A DNA stretch of 64,000 nt, from positions 304,841-368,840 of the forward strand of contig CAZUJF010000001.1 in assembly GCA_964619955.1 (NCBI GenBank). The letters are read 5' to 3'. The position numbers were made by a program, and so were the translations under genes. Below are positions 52,180-60,941 of the stretch, one piece after another. Origin of the DNA: JACQFK01 sp964619955 (GTDB taxonomy: Bacteria; Planctomycetota; MHYJ01; JACPRB01). The notes under the pieces were generated by a model. It was not told where the DNA came from and did not search any database. It was given only the letters and a program-made list of their open reading frames with translations. How positions within the stretch are numbered: the stretch's first letter is position 1; every line of letters starts with the position of its first letter.

Positions 52180-53439
52180 CTACGGTCCCGCCAGCGGCAG
52201 ATCCCGCAGATCCAGATCCAGCGTCTCCACGTGCGTGCGCGTCACGACTTTCAAATCCAGCCGGCGCGGATCGGCTTTCGGCGGCATCGCGGCGAACGTC
52301 ACCGGGATCTCCAGGACGCCCGTGCCCTCGTGGTTCAGATTGAGCGGGAAGATCCCCTCCCAGGCCTTGCCCTCCTTGTCGAGCAGCCGGGCGGATTCCA
52401 GGATCAGTTCCGGACTGCCGGCGATCCGGTGTTTCAGATTCAGGACCCCGTGCCAGAATCCCTCGTCCGTCCCCAGGCTCTCCAGCGTGGCGGCCACCCC
52501 CGCCGTGCCGCCCTGTCTCGGGGCGCTGCGCGGGAACGGAAGCTCGATGCGGATTTCGTGCCGCTCGATCGGGTAATGGAATTCGACGCGGATCCGCAGC
52601 CGCGTCAGTCGGGAGGCCTCCCCGGAAGGCGCCTCCGGCAGGGGCAGTTCGAGGAAACATCCGTTCGGAGCGGCGCCCGAAGCCTGGGGGTAGGCCGGGA
52701 CGATCTCGTCGCCGTCCTCCACGATGACGCGCCCCGTGTCGTCCGCGGCGGCGAGCACGACGGCGCGGACCTGGGTGGGGCTGCCGCCGGACTCCCAGGC
52801 CGCGCCCACCTGCAGCTGGCAGCTTTCCCCCGGATCGGGGTTCCCCAGGAGGCGGCTGGTCTGGACGGACAGCTGTTCGAGCCATACGCTCAGGGAGCCG
52901 CGGTGCAGGCTGGTCTTGACCGTGCGGCCGCGGTCCAGGAGCGCCACCCGGCCGCCCGAGAGGGTCGGCGAAAGGCGCCCGTGAAGGGTGCACAGGCGTT
53001 CCAGCGCCTCCCAGAGGGGCACCGAGGCGAGCGGGAGGCGCAGCCGGACGTCCAGGCCCTTCAGGTCCTCCTCGACGCCGATCGGCGTCCGGGTCTGCTT
53101 CCGGATCAGGTCGAGCGCCTCCCGGACGCTCAGGTCGCGGTCGGGCAGGGAGATCAGGGAGGGCCGGGGGAGCAGCATTCCGAGCTTCTGCCTCAAGTCC
53201 AGTTTCTGGATGATTCCCAGCAGGCGCTCCCGCGCCTCGCCGGCCAGGCGCGGCAGGGAGTCGCGAAGCAGCGGAAGCTTCTGGGGATCCAGCCCCAGCA
53301 GCTGCTCGGTCGCGGTCTCGCGCGCCTCGATCCGGTCGTCGTCGAGTTCCGCCAGCAGCCCCCGGATCCGTTTCAGATCGGCATCCTCCTGAAGCGGCGC
53401 GGCCAGCAGGCACGGGACGAGCAGCCGGAGGAGCCTCAT
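52180..53439 (-). CDS. Secreted protein with STN-like domain, paralog
   Basis: 419 residues; signal peptide MRLLRLLVPCLLAAPLQED. After a HEAT-like helical part, a short beta-alpha-beta segment resembles the secretin/TonB short N-terminal domain (SVREALDLIRKQTRTPIGVEEDLKGLDVRLRLPLAS). The C-terminal half is strand-rich and similar in plan to the upstream gene. ATG 53439 overlaps the upstream stop (ATGA 53436-53439). Role unknown; probably acts outside the cytoplasmic membrane. Confidence 0.6.
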   Translation of the reverse strand: MRLLRLLVPCLLAAPLQEDADLKRIRGLLAELDDDRIEARETATEQLLGLDPQKLPLLRDSLPRLAGEARERLLGIIQKLDLRQKLGMLLPRPSLISLPDRDLSVREALDLIRKQTRTPIGVEEDLKGLDVRLRLPLASVPLWEALERLCTLHGRLSPTLSGGRVALLDRGRTVKTSLHRGSLSVWLEQLSVQTSRLLGNPDPGESCQLQVGAAWESGGSPTQVRAVVLAAADDTGRVIVEDGDEIVPAYPQASGAAPNGCFLELPLPEAPSGEASRLTRLRIRVEFHYPIERHEIRIELPFPRSAPRQGGTAGVAATLESLGTDEGFWHGVLNLKHRIAGSPELILESARLLDKEGKAWEGIFPLNLNHEGTGVLEIPVTFAAMPPKADPRRLDLKVVTRTHVETLDLDLRDLPLAGP

Positions 53440-54656
53440 TTGAGCTCCAGGTCCCGGAATTCGAAGGGGATCTTCCGCTGGACGACCTCCGTCACGACGG
53501 TGATCGACAGCCGTTCCGGTTTCAGGTTCTTGGGCGCGAGGTTGCCGTTCCCGCCGCCCAGGGGGGCCCAGCTGATGCCGAAATCCAGGCGCTCATCCTC
53601 GGCTTGCGGCGAGACTTCGACCCGGGCGCGGACGCCGGGGGGGAAGACGAGGCGGGCCCGGACGGGGAGGGCGTAGCGGGCCGGCCCCATCGATTCGGGG
53701 AGCCGCACGGAGGCCTGGAGATGCTGTTCCTCGGGATCGAAGTGGCCGATGCTCAGTCTGATCCCGCCCTCGGTCACGGAGGCGCCTTTCTCCGGGTTCG
53801 GCAGGACGATCCGGATCTCCCGGCGCGAGTAGTCGACGGGAAGATGACCGCGCAGACAGCGCAGCGTCCGGGTGCCTCCCGAAAACGGAAGCATGCGTCG
53901 CTGCTCCGGTTCCAGCGGGAAATCGACGCGGCCCGGGGCCGGAGCCTCCTCCGCGAACAACAGATCCTTGCCTTTCGCGTCCCGCAGCTCCTGGAACACC
54001 AGCGGGTGGACGCGGGCGACCTGCGGGGACGGGACGCCGGAGACCTGCAAGGCGAGGTGGATGAGGTCCTCGCGGGGCCCCCGGAAATCCCACTTCTTGA
54101 ACCACTCGAAGCCGGCGAGGCGGATCCGCCATCCGTTCCATCCGGAGACGAAGCCGGCCACCGATTCCTCGGGATCCAGGATGACGCGGTCGCCTTCGAT
54201 GCGGAGCCCGCACAGGCAGGCCTGCGCCAGCAGGAAGAGCAGATCCATCACGGGGGCCTGTTTCACCGAAAGGCTCACGGTGGCCGCCGGATCCGGCTCC
54301 GCCCCCTCGGCCAGCACGGGAAACTGGAGGAGCGGTTCCAGTTCGGCGAGCACCTCGACGAGGGGCTTGTCCTTGCAGGCGTAGCTGACGCGCCGGAGCG
54401 CGGCCTGTCCGGGCAGCTGCCCGCGGAAGCGGATCTCCGCCAGGGCCAGGTCGAGATAGTCGCGCAGGCGCGGAGCGGCGCCGCCGCGGAGCCGGGTCAG
54501 GATCGCGGCGCCCGCCTCGCCCGAAGACGCCAGGGTCTCCCAGGTCTCCTCCTGGGTCGACGGGTGGCCTGCCTCAAGGCGCGACACGGCCTCGCGGATC
54601 CTCTCCTCGGAGGAGGCCTGGAGCAGCCACAGGACGTGGGGCAGCAGGCTCAGCAT
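53436..54656 (-). CDS. Secreted protein with STN-like domain, upstream paralog
   Basis: 406 residues; signal peptide MLSLLPHVLWLLQASS. Similar plan to the downstream gene: helical N-terminal region (REAVSRLEAGHPSTQEETW), then a strand-helix segment with PLVEVLAELEPLLQFPVLAEG and CLCGLRIEGDRVILDPEESV. TATAAT (revcomp within 54661-54670) is 8 nt before ATG 54656, without Shine-Dalgarno, so the mRNA may start at or near the ATG. The pair looks like an ancient duplication of unknown function. Confidence 0.6.
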   Translation of the reverse strand: MLSLLPHVLWLLQASSEERIREAVSRLEAGHPSTQEETWETLASSGEAGAAILTRLRGGAAPRLRDYLDLALAEIRFRGQLPGQAALRRVSYACKDKPLVEVLAELEPLLQFPVLAEGAEPDPAATVSLSVKQAPVMDLLFLLAQACLCGLRIEGDRVILDPEESVAGFVSGWNGWRIRLAGFEWFKKWDFRGPREDLIHLALQVSGVPSPQVARVHPLVFQELRDAKGKDLLFAEEAPAPGRVDFPLEPEQRRMLPFSGGTRTLRCLRGHLPVDYSRREIRIVLPNPEKGASVTEGGIRLSIGHFDPEEQHLQASVRLPESMGPARYALPVRARLVFPPGVRARVEVSPQAEDERLDFGISWAPLGGGNGNLAPKNLKPERLSITVVTEVVQRKIPFEFRDLELK

Positions 54657-54660
54657 TCGG

Positions 54661-54670
54661 TATAATTATA
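54661..54670. promoter_or_regulatory. Palindromic -10 box TATAATTATA shared by divergent genes
   Basis: TATAATTATA is its own reverse complement, so a TATAAT is present in both directions. On the minus strand it sits 8 nt before the secreted protein ATG; on the plus strand it lies 71 nt before the kinase ATG at 54738. No clear -35 on either side. Confidence 0.55.
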
Positions 54671-54737
54671 GGACGCGAGATCCGGACGCAGGGGATCAAA
54701 GCGAACTTCCGCGGGGTTCCGCCGGTCAGGAAAGCCC

Positions 54738-56201
54738 ATGAGCGTGCCAGAAGACATCATCGGAAGATCGATCGGCCACATCACCATCCGGCGGAAACTG
54801 GGCCAGGGCGGCATGGGGGCGGTCTTTCTGGCGACCCACTCGGGCCTGAACCGGTCCGTCGCCGTCAAATTCCTGGAGCCGGAGCTGGCGGCCAACCCCG
54901 AATTCATCGGGCGCTTCCAGCGGGAGGCCCGCCTCGCCGCGCGTCTCGAGCATCCGAACGTCGTCCAGGTGCACGACGTCGGCCAGGTCGACGGGCTGCA
55001 TTACATCATCATGCAGTTCGTCGAGGGGAAAAGCCTCGATCTCATCCTCAAGGAGAAGAGGAAACTCGCGGTCGGCGAAGCGCTGTCCATCACGAAGCGG
55101 GTGGCGGTGGCGCTGGCGGCGGCGGCGAAGCTCGGCATCGTGCACCGCGACATCAAACCCCACAACATCCTGATCTCGAAGGAAGGCGTGGTGAAGGTCG
55201 CGGATTTCGGGCTGGCGAAGGACAACGACTCGAACCGGACGATCTCGGAGGCCGGGCAGATCGTGGGGACCCCGTATTACATGTCCCCGGAGCAGGCGCA
55301 GGGCAGGGAGGTGGATCCCCGCGGGGACATCTACTCCCTCGGCGCGACGCTGTACCACATGCTGACGGGGCAGCGGGTCTTCGAGGGCGGGACCCCCATC
55401 GCCATCGTGATGAAGCAGATCAACGAGGCGCCGAAGCCCGCCGTGGAGCTCGAGCCGGCGCTGCCGATGGGCGTCCAGGCGCTGCTCGACCGGATGATGA
55501 AGAAGGATCCGGCGCAGCGGTTCCAGTCGGCGGAGGAACTGATCCGGGAACTGGACGTCGTCAAGGCCGGCCCGGCGCCGCGGGAAGGGGGGCTCCGGCG
55601 GCTCTCGCAGCGGCGGCTCATCCTGCCGGTCGCCGGCATCCTCCTGATCGGCATCGTGCTCGGCCTGATGCTCGGGGGAAAGAAGGCGCCGAAGGCGGCG
55701 CCCCCGCCCGCGCCCGTCGCGGTGAAGGCGCCGCCCGCGCCCGCCCCCAAGGCCCCCGAGCCTCCGCCCAAACCCGCTCCGAAGCCGGACTCGAAGGAGG
55801 CCGTGCTCTCGCGGCTCCGGGACGCCGCGGAGAAACGCTGGGGAGAGGAGATCCTGCAGCGCAGCGATGAGTTCCTGAAGGCGGCGCAGCGGAAGGACGG
55901 CAAGGCGCTCAAGGGCATGATGGACACGCTCACGTTCGGCGAAAGCAGCGAGCAGGCCTACCAGGAGCTGCTGTCGAAGCTGCTCGGGGAGAAGATCTCC
56001 CTGGAGGGGTGGGAGTTCCAGGATCTCGACGTGAAGGCCCGCGCGCTGGGCCGGCTCCAGCCGCATGCGCAGGTCACGCTGACCTATCACCTCAAGGTTC
56101 CGAACGGCGAGTTGAAGATCCAGAATCAGATGATCGCCTGGGTCAAGCGCCTCGACGGCGCCTGGTACGTCACCCGCCCGCCGCGGCAGCCCGGCAAGTA
56201 G
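54738..56201 (+). CDS. Membrane-anchored PknB-like Ser/Thr protein kinase
   Basis: 487 residues. Kinase domain 8-270: glycine loop KLGQGGMGAVFLA (20-32), VAVKFLEPE (Lys44), HRDIKPHNIL (Asp138 of the catalytic loop), DFGLAKD (156-162), GTPYYMSPEQ and DIYSLGATLYHMLTG. A membrane helix (LILPVAGILLIGIVLGLMLGG) follows near residue 290, then a Pro/Ala linker and an outside domain of about 150 residues (LSRLRDAAEKRWGEEILQR to the stop) with no known family. No PASTA repeats, so it is not canonical PknB. Its stop overlaps the convergent acyltransferase by 32 nt. Confidence 0.9.
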   Translation: MSVPEDIIGRSIGHITIRRKLGQGGMGAVFLATHSGLNRSVAVKFLEPELAANPEFIGRFQREARLAARLEHPNVVQVHDVGQVDGLHYIIMQFVEGKSLDLILKEKRKLAVGEALSITKRVAVALAAAAKLGIVHRDIKPHNILISKEGVVKVADFGLAKDNDSNRTISEAGQIVGTPYYMSPEQAQGREVDPRGDIYSLGATLYHMLTGQRVFEGGTPIAIVMKQINEAPKPAVELEPALPMGVQALLDRMMKKDPAQRFQSAEELIRELDVVKAGPAPREGGLRRLSQRRLILPVAGILLIGIVLGLMLGGKKAPKAAPPPAPVAVKAPPAPAPKAPEPPPKPAPKPDSKEAVLSRLRDAAEKRWGEEILQRSDEFLKAAQRKDGKALKGMMDTLTFGESSEQAYQELLSKLLGEKISLEGWEFQDLDVKARALGRLQPHAQVTLTYHLKVPNGELKIQNQMIAWVKRLDGAWYVTRPPRQPGK

Positions 56202-56832
56202 CCTCCAAGGCGGCCATCCGGCGGTCGACCTCCTCCCGGAAGGCCTCGCACGCTTCCGCGTCGGCGCCGGGAGGCACGCTCAGGGGTTCGCCGTACGCCA
56301 CCACGATGCGGCTGCCCGGCAGGGGGACCTGCGTGCCGTCCCAGTTCCGCATCCGGAGCGCGGGCTCGATGTGGCAGCCGAACGGCAGGATCGGCGCGCC
56401 GCTCGCCTTCGCGGCGAGAATGCACCCGGCCTTGGCCTTCCGCGCCGGACCCCGGGGGCCGTCGGCGATCAACGCGGCCCCCCAGCCGTCCCGCAGATGC
56501 CGGATGACGTCGTGCAGGGCCTCCCGTCCGCCCGCGCTGGACGAACCCCGCGCGGTCCGGTAGCCGAGCCGGTGCAGCACGCGCGCGACGAGCTCCCCGT
56601 CCTTGCTCCGGCTGACCATGACGATGATGCGGCGCCGGCGGAAATGATCGAGGACGTAGAGGAAGTCCTTGTGCCAGACGACGCCGATGAAGGGTTTGCC
56701 GGCGTCGATGATCTCGTCCTGCACCCGCCGGTTGAGGATCCGGATCGAAGTGGAGGCCATGAGCGCGCGCACGACGGGCGGCGCCACGAGCGGGAGCGCC
56801 TGCGCCAGCAGGGAGAATCCGGGCAAGGCCAT
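56170..56832 (-). CDS. DUF374 lysophospholipid acyltransferase-like protein
   Basis: 220 residues from ATG 56832. DUF374 signature: FIGVVWHKDFLYVLDHF, IIVMVSRSKDGELVARVLHRLGYRTARGSS, ALIADGPRGPARKAKAGCI (the DGPRGP block) and ILPFGCHIEPALRMRNWDG. A membrane-bound cytosolic acyltransferase, likely for lipid A or phospholipid synthesis; no substrate evidence. N-terminal segment (LLAQALPLVAPPVVRALM) may insert in the membrane. Its 3' end overlaps the kinase gene on the opposite strand by 32 nt. Confidence 0.8.
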   Translation of the reverse strand: MALPGFSLLAQALPLVAPPVVRALMASTSIRILNRRVQDEIIDAGKPFIGVVWHKDFLYVLDHFRRRRIIVMVSRSKDGELVARVLHRLGYRTARGSSSAGGREALHDVIRHLRDGWGAALIADGPRGPARKAKAGCILAAKASGAPILPFGCHIEPALRMRNWDGTQVPLPGSRIVVAYGEPLSVPPGADAEACEAFREEVDRRMAALEATCRAAAAGG

Positions 56833-56904
56833 GCGGGAGACAGGATAGCGTCCAAACCCGCATCCGCACAGGGGTGGATCGGCGCTCCGGATTCGCGGCG
56901 CCCG

Positions 56905-56933
56905 TGGACGAACGCCCTTCTTCAGGCTATACT
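56905..56933 (+). promoter_or_regulatory. Candidate promoter of the MshEN gene
   Basis: TGGACG (56905-56910), 17-nt spacer, TATACT (56928-56933), then 7 nt (TTTTCCC) to ATG 56941. The spacing is canonical, and the transcription start expected 5-9 nt after the -10 falls on the start codon, so the mRNA would be leaderless. Confidence 0.6.
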
Positions 56934-56940
56934 TTTCCCC

Positions 56941-57720
56941 ATGCCCCCCGGAGAAATGGAACGCACGGGCGAACTGCTCGTGGAAGAAGGGGTCGTGCTC
57001 CAGGAGGAGCTGACCCGGGGACTCGCGGAGGCCGGGCTCAAGGGATCCGCGCTCGCCCAGCTCCTCGAAGCCACGCCGCACGTGCGCCGGGCCGACCTTG
57101 CCGCGTTCCTCGCCTCCGATTTCCGAGTGCCGGCGATCGAGGACCTGCGCAAGCTGGACCTGCCGGCGGACGCGGCGAAACTCGTCCCCGAGGCGATCGC
57201 CCGCAAGCATGAAGTGGTCCCCGTGGCCCGCCTCGGCGACGTCCTTTGCGTCGTGAAGGCCAATTACTTCAACCGCGCCGCGGTGCAGGAACTGCGCCGG
57301 GCGACGGGATTGAAGATCAAGGTGCTGCAGGCCGACGAGGCCCAGGTCCACGCCGCCGTGGAGGCCGTCTACGGCGGACGGACGGGGCCGCTGCCCGGCC
57401 CGGCCGGGTCCCCCAAGCGGCGCGACACGGCGACGCGCGCCGCGGCCGCCCCGGTCCAGGCGGCGACCTCCGACCTCGAGGAAGTGATGTCCCTGGACAT
57501 GATCTCCCCGGCCGCCGCGGAACCGGCCGTCGCGGCCGTCGCCGCCGTGCGCGCGGCGCCCGCGCCGGCGGGGGACGACGTCATCGAAGTCCTCGACGCG
57601 ATCCGCATCCCCTCCCAGGAATACGTGACGGCGGGGCGAAACCCGCTCTCCCGCGTCGTGATCGAATTCGAGGATCTCTTCGTGACCGGGAAGCCGTCCT
57701 CGCCCGGCCGTTTTTCCTGA
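56941..57720 (+). CDS. Stand-alone MshEN (GspE N-terminal) domain protein
   Basis: 259 residues; ATG 56941 preferred (ATG 56956 is preceded too closely by GGAGAA). Two MshEN-like halves: GELLVEEGVVLQEELTRGLAEAG and DFRVPAIEDLRKLDLPADAAKLVPEAIARKHEVVPVARLGDVL. A long Ala/Pro-rich tail of about 80 residues follows with no ATPase. Type II secretion/type IV pilus ATPases carry this domain before an AAA module; here it is alone. MshEN domains can bind c-di-GMP, so a regulatory role is possible but unproven. Promoter in the preceding entry. Confidence 0.72.
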   Translation: MPPGEMERTGELLVEEGVVLQEELTRGLAEAGLKGSALAQLLEATPHVRRADLAAFLASDFRVPAIEDLRKLDLPADAAKLVPEAIARKHEVVPVARLGDVLCVVKANYFNRAAVQELRRATGLKIKVLQADEAQVHAAVEAVYGGRTGPLPGPAGSPKRRDTATRAAAAPVQAATSDLEEVMSLDMISPAAAEPAVAAVAAVRAAPAPAGDDVIEVLDAIRIPSQEYVTAGRNPLSRVVIEFEDLFVTGKPSSPGRFS

Positions 57721-57748
57721 TCCTCCGGGCCCCGCCATTCTCCGCCTG

Positions 57749-58840
57749 ATGTCCGCCTACCGATACGAACGCTGGGACGAGGAACTCCTCGAGCGGCTCC
57801 GTGGCAGCGAAGCCCTCCTGGGGATCTTCCAGGAGCTCGTCCTCCGCACGAACGGCAGCGTCGAGCGGGCCCTGGAATGGCTGCGCCGGCTTCAAGAGCT
57901 CGGACACCTGGCGCCGGAGGCGGACCTCGAGAGGTTCCGGGAGGACCTGGAACGCGGGGGCGTCATCAGCTCTCCCGCCGGCTTTCCCGTGCTCAGCTCG
58001 AAGGGGGAGCGGATGCTCCGCCGGGACGCCCTGGAGAGGCTCTTCGGCGGCCTCAAGCGGGGTCCGGGGGGCGAGCATGTCACCGCGCGGTCGGGCCGGG
58101 GCGGGGAGCGCCTCCCCGAGACGCGGCCCTGGGTCTTCGGGGACGACCCGGGCGCCCTGGATCTCCAGAGGACGATGCACAACGCCCTGCGGCGCGGAGG
58201 CCCGGAGCTGCGCCTGGCCGAGGAGGACTTCGAAGTCGCCGAGCGGGAGCACCGGACGGCCTGCGCCACCGTGCTGCTGCTCGACATCTCGCATTCGATG
58301 ATCCTCTACGGGGAGGACCGGATCACGCCCGCGAAGCGCGTGGCGCTCGCGCTGACGGAGCTGATCCAGACCAAATACCCCAAGGATTCGCTGCAGGTGG
58401 CGCTCTTCGGGGACCACGCGCGGGAGCTCGCCGTCCGGGAGCTGCCCTACGTCGGAGCCGGGCCGTACCACACCAATACGCGCGAGGCGCTGCAGCTCGC
58501 GCGCCGCCTGCTCCTGAAGAAGCGCCATCCCAACCGGCAGATCTTCATGGTGACGGACGGCAAACCCTCCGCGATCACGGAGGAGGGGAGGCTCTACAAG
58601 AACCCCTTCGGTCTGGATCCGAGGATCACGAACGCGACGATCGAGGAGGCCGCGGAGTGCCGGCGGCACAGGATCGTGATCACGACCTTTATGTTGACAC
58701 GGGAGCCGGCGCTCGTAGAGTTTGTCAACACGCTCACGCGCGTGAACCGCGGGCGGGCGTATTTCTCCTCGGCGGACGGCCTCGGGGACATGGTATTCGT
58801 GGATTTCTTGAAGAACAGGAAGACGAACCTTGGGCATTGA
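57749..58840 (+). CDS. VWA-domain protein with MIDAS motif
   Basis: 363 residues, cytosolic. An N-terminal helical region (about 1-165; RNALRRGGPELRLAEEDFEVAE-like linker) precedes a von Willebrand A domain with the MIDAS LLLDISHSM (Asp179, Ser181, Ser183), VALFGDHARELAV, GPYHTNTREALQLARRLLL and MVTDGKPS. Proteins of this type often pair with a MoxR or ChlI-type AAA ATPase, which is absent here. The trxB TTG start overlaps its end by 11 nt. Function unknown. Confidence 0.75.
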   Translation: MSAYRYERWDEELLERLRGSEALLGIFQELVLRTNGSVERALEWLRRLQELGHLAPEADLERFREDLERGGVISSPAGFPVLSSKGERMLRRDALERLFGGLKRGPGGEHVTARSGRGGERLPETRPWVFGDDPGALDLQRTMHNALRRGGPELRLAEEDFEVAEREHRTACATVLLLDISHSMILYGEDRITPAKRVALALTELIQTKYPKDSLQVALFGDHARELAVRELPYVGAGPYHTNTREALQLARRLLLKKRHPNRQIFMVTDGKPSAITEEGRLYKNPFGLDPRITNATIEEAAECRRHRIVITTFMLTREPALVEFVNTLTRVNRGRAYFSSADGLGDMVFVDFLKNRKTNLGH

Positions 58841-59783
58841 GAACGTCGTCATCATCGGCAGCGGTCCCGCCGCGTTCACCGCGGCCGTGTACGCCAGCCG
58901 GGCGAATCTGAACCCGCTGATCATCGAGGGCGAGGGCGGCCGTCCGGAGGGCCTTCCCGGGGGCCAGTTGATGATCACGAGCGAGGTGGAGAACTATCCG
59001 GGCTTCCCCAAGGGCGTGCAGGGGCCCGAACTGATGCAGCACATGCGGGAGCAGGCGGAACGCTTCGGCACCCGCATCGAAAGCGCGTGGATCGACCGCA
59101 TCGACGCCTCGAAGCGGCCTTTCAAGCTGATCGCCGGGGACCGGACCTTCGAGGCGAAGGCGGTCATCGTCGCCACCGGGGCGGGGGCGAAGTTCCTGGG
59201 CATCCCCTCCGAAAAGGCGCTCATGAACCGCGGCGTTTCCGCCTGCGCGACCTGCGACGGCGCCCTCCCGGTGTTCCGGAACAAGAAGGTCGTGGTGGTC
59301 GGCGGCGGCGACACGGCGATCGAGGAGGCGACGTACCTCACGCGCTTCGCGTCGAAAGTCGCCCTGGTGCACCGCCGCGACTCCCTGCGCGCGTCGAAGA
59401 TCATGCAGGACAAGGCGAAGAAGAACCCGAAGATCGAGTTCATCTGGAATTCCCAGATCGACGAGATCCTGGACGTCCAGGCCGGGCGCGTCTCCGGGGT
59501 CCGCCTCAAGAACGTCGAGACCGGCGCGACGAGCGTCTACGAGTGCGGCGGCGTCTTCATCGCCATCGGGCATCAGCCGAACACGGCGTTCCTGAAGGGC
59601 GTGGTGGATCTCGACGACAAGCAGTACGTCAAGGTGAGCAAGGGCACCTACACCAGCGTCGAAGGCATCTTCGCGGCGGGCGACTGCGTGGACCACGTCT
59701 ACCGCCAGGCGATCACCGCTGCGGGCATGGGCTGCATGGCGGCCATCGACAGCGAACGCTGGCTGGAATCGCAGGAGCATTAG
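58830..59783 (+). CDS. trxB: Thioredoxin-disulfide reductase
   Basis: 317 residues; TTG start 58830 inside the previous gene end. FAD motif NVVIIGSGPAAFTAAVYASR, active-site CATC (Cys139, Cys142 in SACATCDGALP), NADPH motif VVVVGGGDTAIEEA, and FAD-binding EGIFAAGDCVDHVYRQ. Reduces thioredoxin in the cytosol with NADPH. It is a potential reductant for thiol systems, but the exported selenoproteins at 29.6-31.3 kb are not obvious direct partners. Follows the VWA gene by overlap. Confidence 0.93.
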   Translation: MGIENVVIIGSGPAAFTAAVYASRANLNPLIIEGEGGRPEGLPGGQLMITSEVENYPGFPKGVQGPELMQHMREQAERFGTRIESAWIDRIDASKRPFKLIAGDRTFEAKAVIVATGAGAKFLGIPSEKALMNRGVSACATCDGALPVFRNKKVVVVGGGDTAIEEATYLTRFASKVALVHRRDSLRASKIMQDKAKKNPKIEFIWNSQIDEILDVQAGRVSGVRLKNVETGATSVYECGGVFIAIGHQPNTAFLKGVVDLDDKQYVKVSKGTYTSVEGIFAAGDCVDHVYRQAITAAGMGCMAAIDSERWLESQEH

Positions 59784-59789
59784 GCCTCC

Positions 59790-60614
59790 ATGGATTTGAA
59801 GACACGGGTGGGGGAGGCGGTCCGGGCGATCGGACCCCTCCAGGCGCCGGAGTTCGGGATCGTCCTCGGCACCGGACTGGGCGGTCTCGCGAAGGCGATC
59901 GACGTGGACCGGCGCATCCCCTACGAGCAGATCCCGCACTTCGCGCGATCCACGGTGGAAAGCCACCGCGGGCAGCTGGTCATCGGCAGGCTCGAGGGCC
60001 GTCCCGTCGTCGCGATGGAGGGACGCTTCCATGCCTACGAAGGCTACGGCATGGAGCAGATCACGTTCCCGATCCGCGTCCTGCGCGCGCTGGGGGCCCG
60101 CGCGCTGGTCGTGTCGAACGCCTGCGGGGGGCTCAATCCCGCGTACGGCAAGGGCGACCTGATGCTGATCGACGATCACATCAACCTGCTCGGCGGGAAC
60201 CCGCTCATCGGGCCGAACGACGAAACGCTCGGCCCGCGCTTCCCGGACATGTGCCGGCCTTACGATCCCGCCTATCTGACCCTGGCCGAAACGATCGCGG
60301 CGGGCCTGAAGATCCCGCTTCGACGGGGCGTGTATGCGGCGCTTACGGGACCCTGCCTCGAGACGCGGGCCGAATACCGTTATCTCCGGATCATCGGCGC
60401 GGACGTGGTCGGCATGTCCACGGTGCCCGAGGTCATCGTCGGCGTCCACGCGGGCCTGCGCATCCTGGGGGTCTCGATCGTCACGGACATCTGCATCCCC
60501 GAGTTCCTTCACCCGGTCAAGCTGGAGGAGATCATCGCCGTGGCCCGGGAGGCCGAGCCCCGGCTCACGCAGCTGCTGAGGGAGTTCATCCGGCAGGCTC
60601 CCGTCTCCGCATGA
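59790..60614 (+). CDS. punA: Purine-nucleoside phosphorylase
   Basis: 274 residues, class I trimeric PNP: FGIVLGTGLGGLAKAID at the N-terminus, VAMEGRFHAYEGYGMEQITFPIRVLR, SNACGGLNPAYGKGDLMLI, PCLETRAEYRYL and GADVVGMSTVPEVIVGVHAG. Cleaves purine nucleosides to base and ribose-1-phosphate in salvage. It begins 6 nt after the trxB stop, so the two are probably co-transcribed. Confidence 0.92.
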   Translation: MDLKTRVGEAVRAIGPLQAPEFGIVLGTGLGGLAKAIDVDRRIPYEQIPHFARSTVESHRGQLVIGRLEGRPVVAMEGRFHAYEGYGMEQITFPIRVLRALGARALVVSNACGGLNPAYGKGDLMLIDDHINLLGGNPLIGPNDETLGPRFPDMCRPYDPAYLTLAETIAAGLKIPLRRGVYAALTGPCLETRAEYRYLRIIGADVVGMSTVPEVIVGVHAGLRILGVSIVTDICIPEFLHPVKLEEIIAVAREAEPRLTQLLREFIRQAPVSA

Positions 60615-60941
60615 AGCGGATCTTTCGGTAACCCCGTTACCGACGAGTAACAGTCCCGTCCGCCCCGAGCCCCCCTGGTTCAACCCCATGTGCAAGTCCC
60701 TGGTTCCCAGGCGGGTGGGGCGGGGGCCAGCCGATCCCGTGGTATGCCTCTTGCTTTCCCATGTCCGGAACAAGACCCGCCCTTACCGGATGAGGGGCGG
60801 TGCCGGAGTGGTTCCGGCGCCGCCCCTCAGATTAATCCCCTCTTCAGATTTATCGGACCTCCCGCCGATACGTTCCATGGGTTCTGTCGCAGTTCCAGAC
60901 CGTCTGGAAATGAGACGTCGCGTGGTGGGGAGGTTTGGCGC
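60615..60941. other. 327-bp gap with a large hairpin, no gene found
   Basis: Contains the GTAACcccGTTAC inverted repeat near 60630 and a strong hairpin GAGGGGCGGTGCCGG (60792-60806) with CCGGCGCCGCCCCTC (60814-60828), 15 bp with one T-G pair, but no T-tract follows. Could end the PNP transcript in a factor-dependent way. No ORF with a convincing start is present; the following lipoprotein starts at 60942. Confidence 0.5.

Noticed and set aside
60792..60828. Classic intrinsic terminator after the PNP gene
   Set aside because: The hairpin is strong but has no following T-tract, and lies 180 bases after the stop; listed only as structure.
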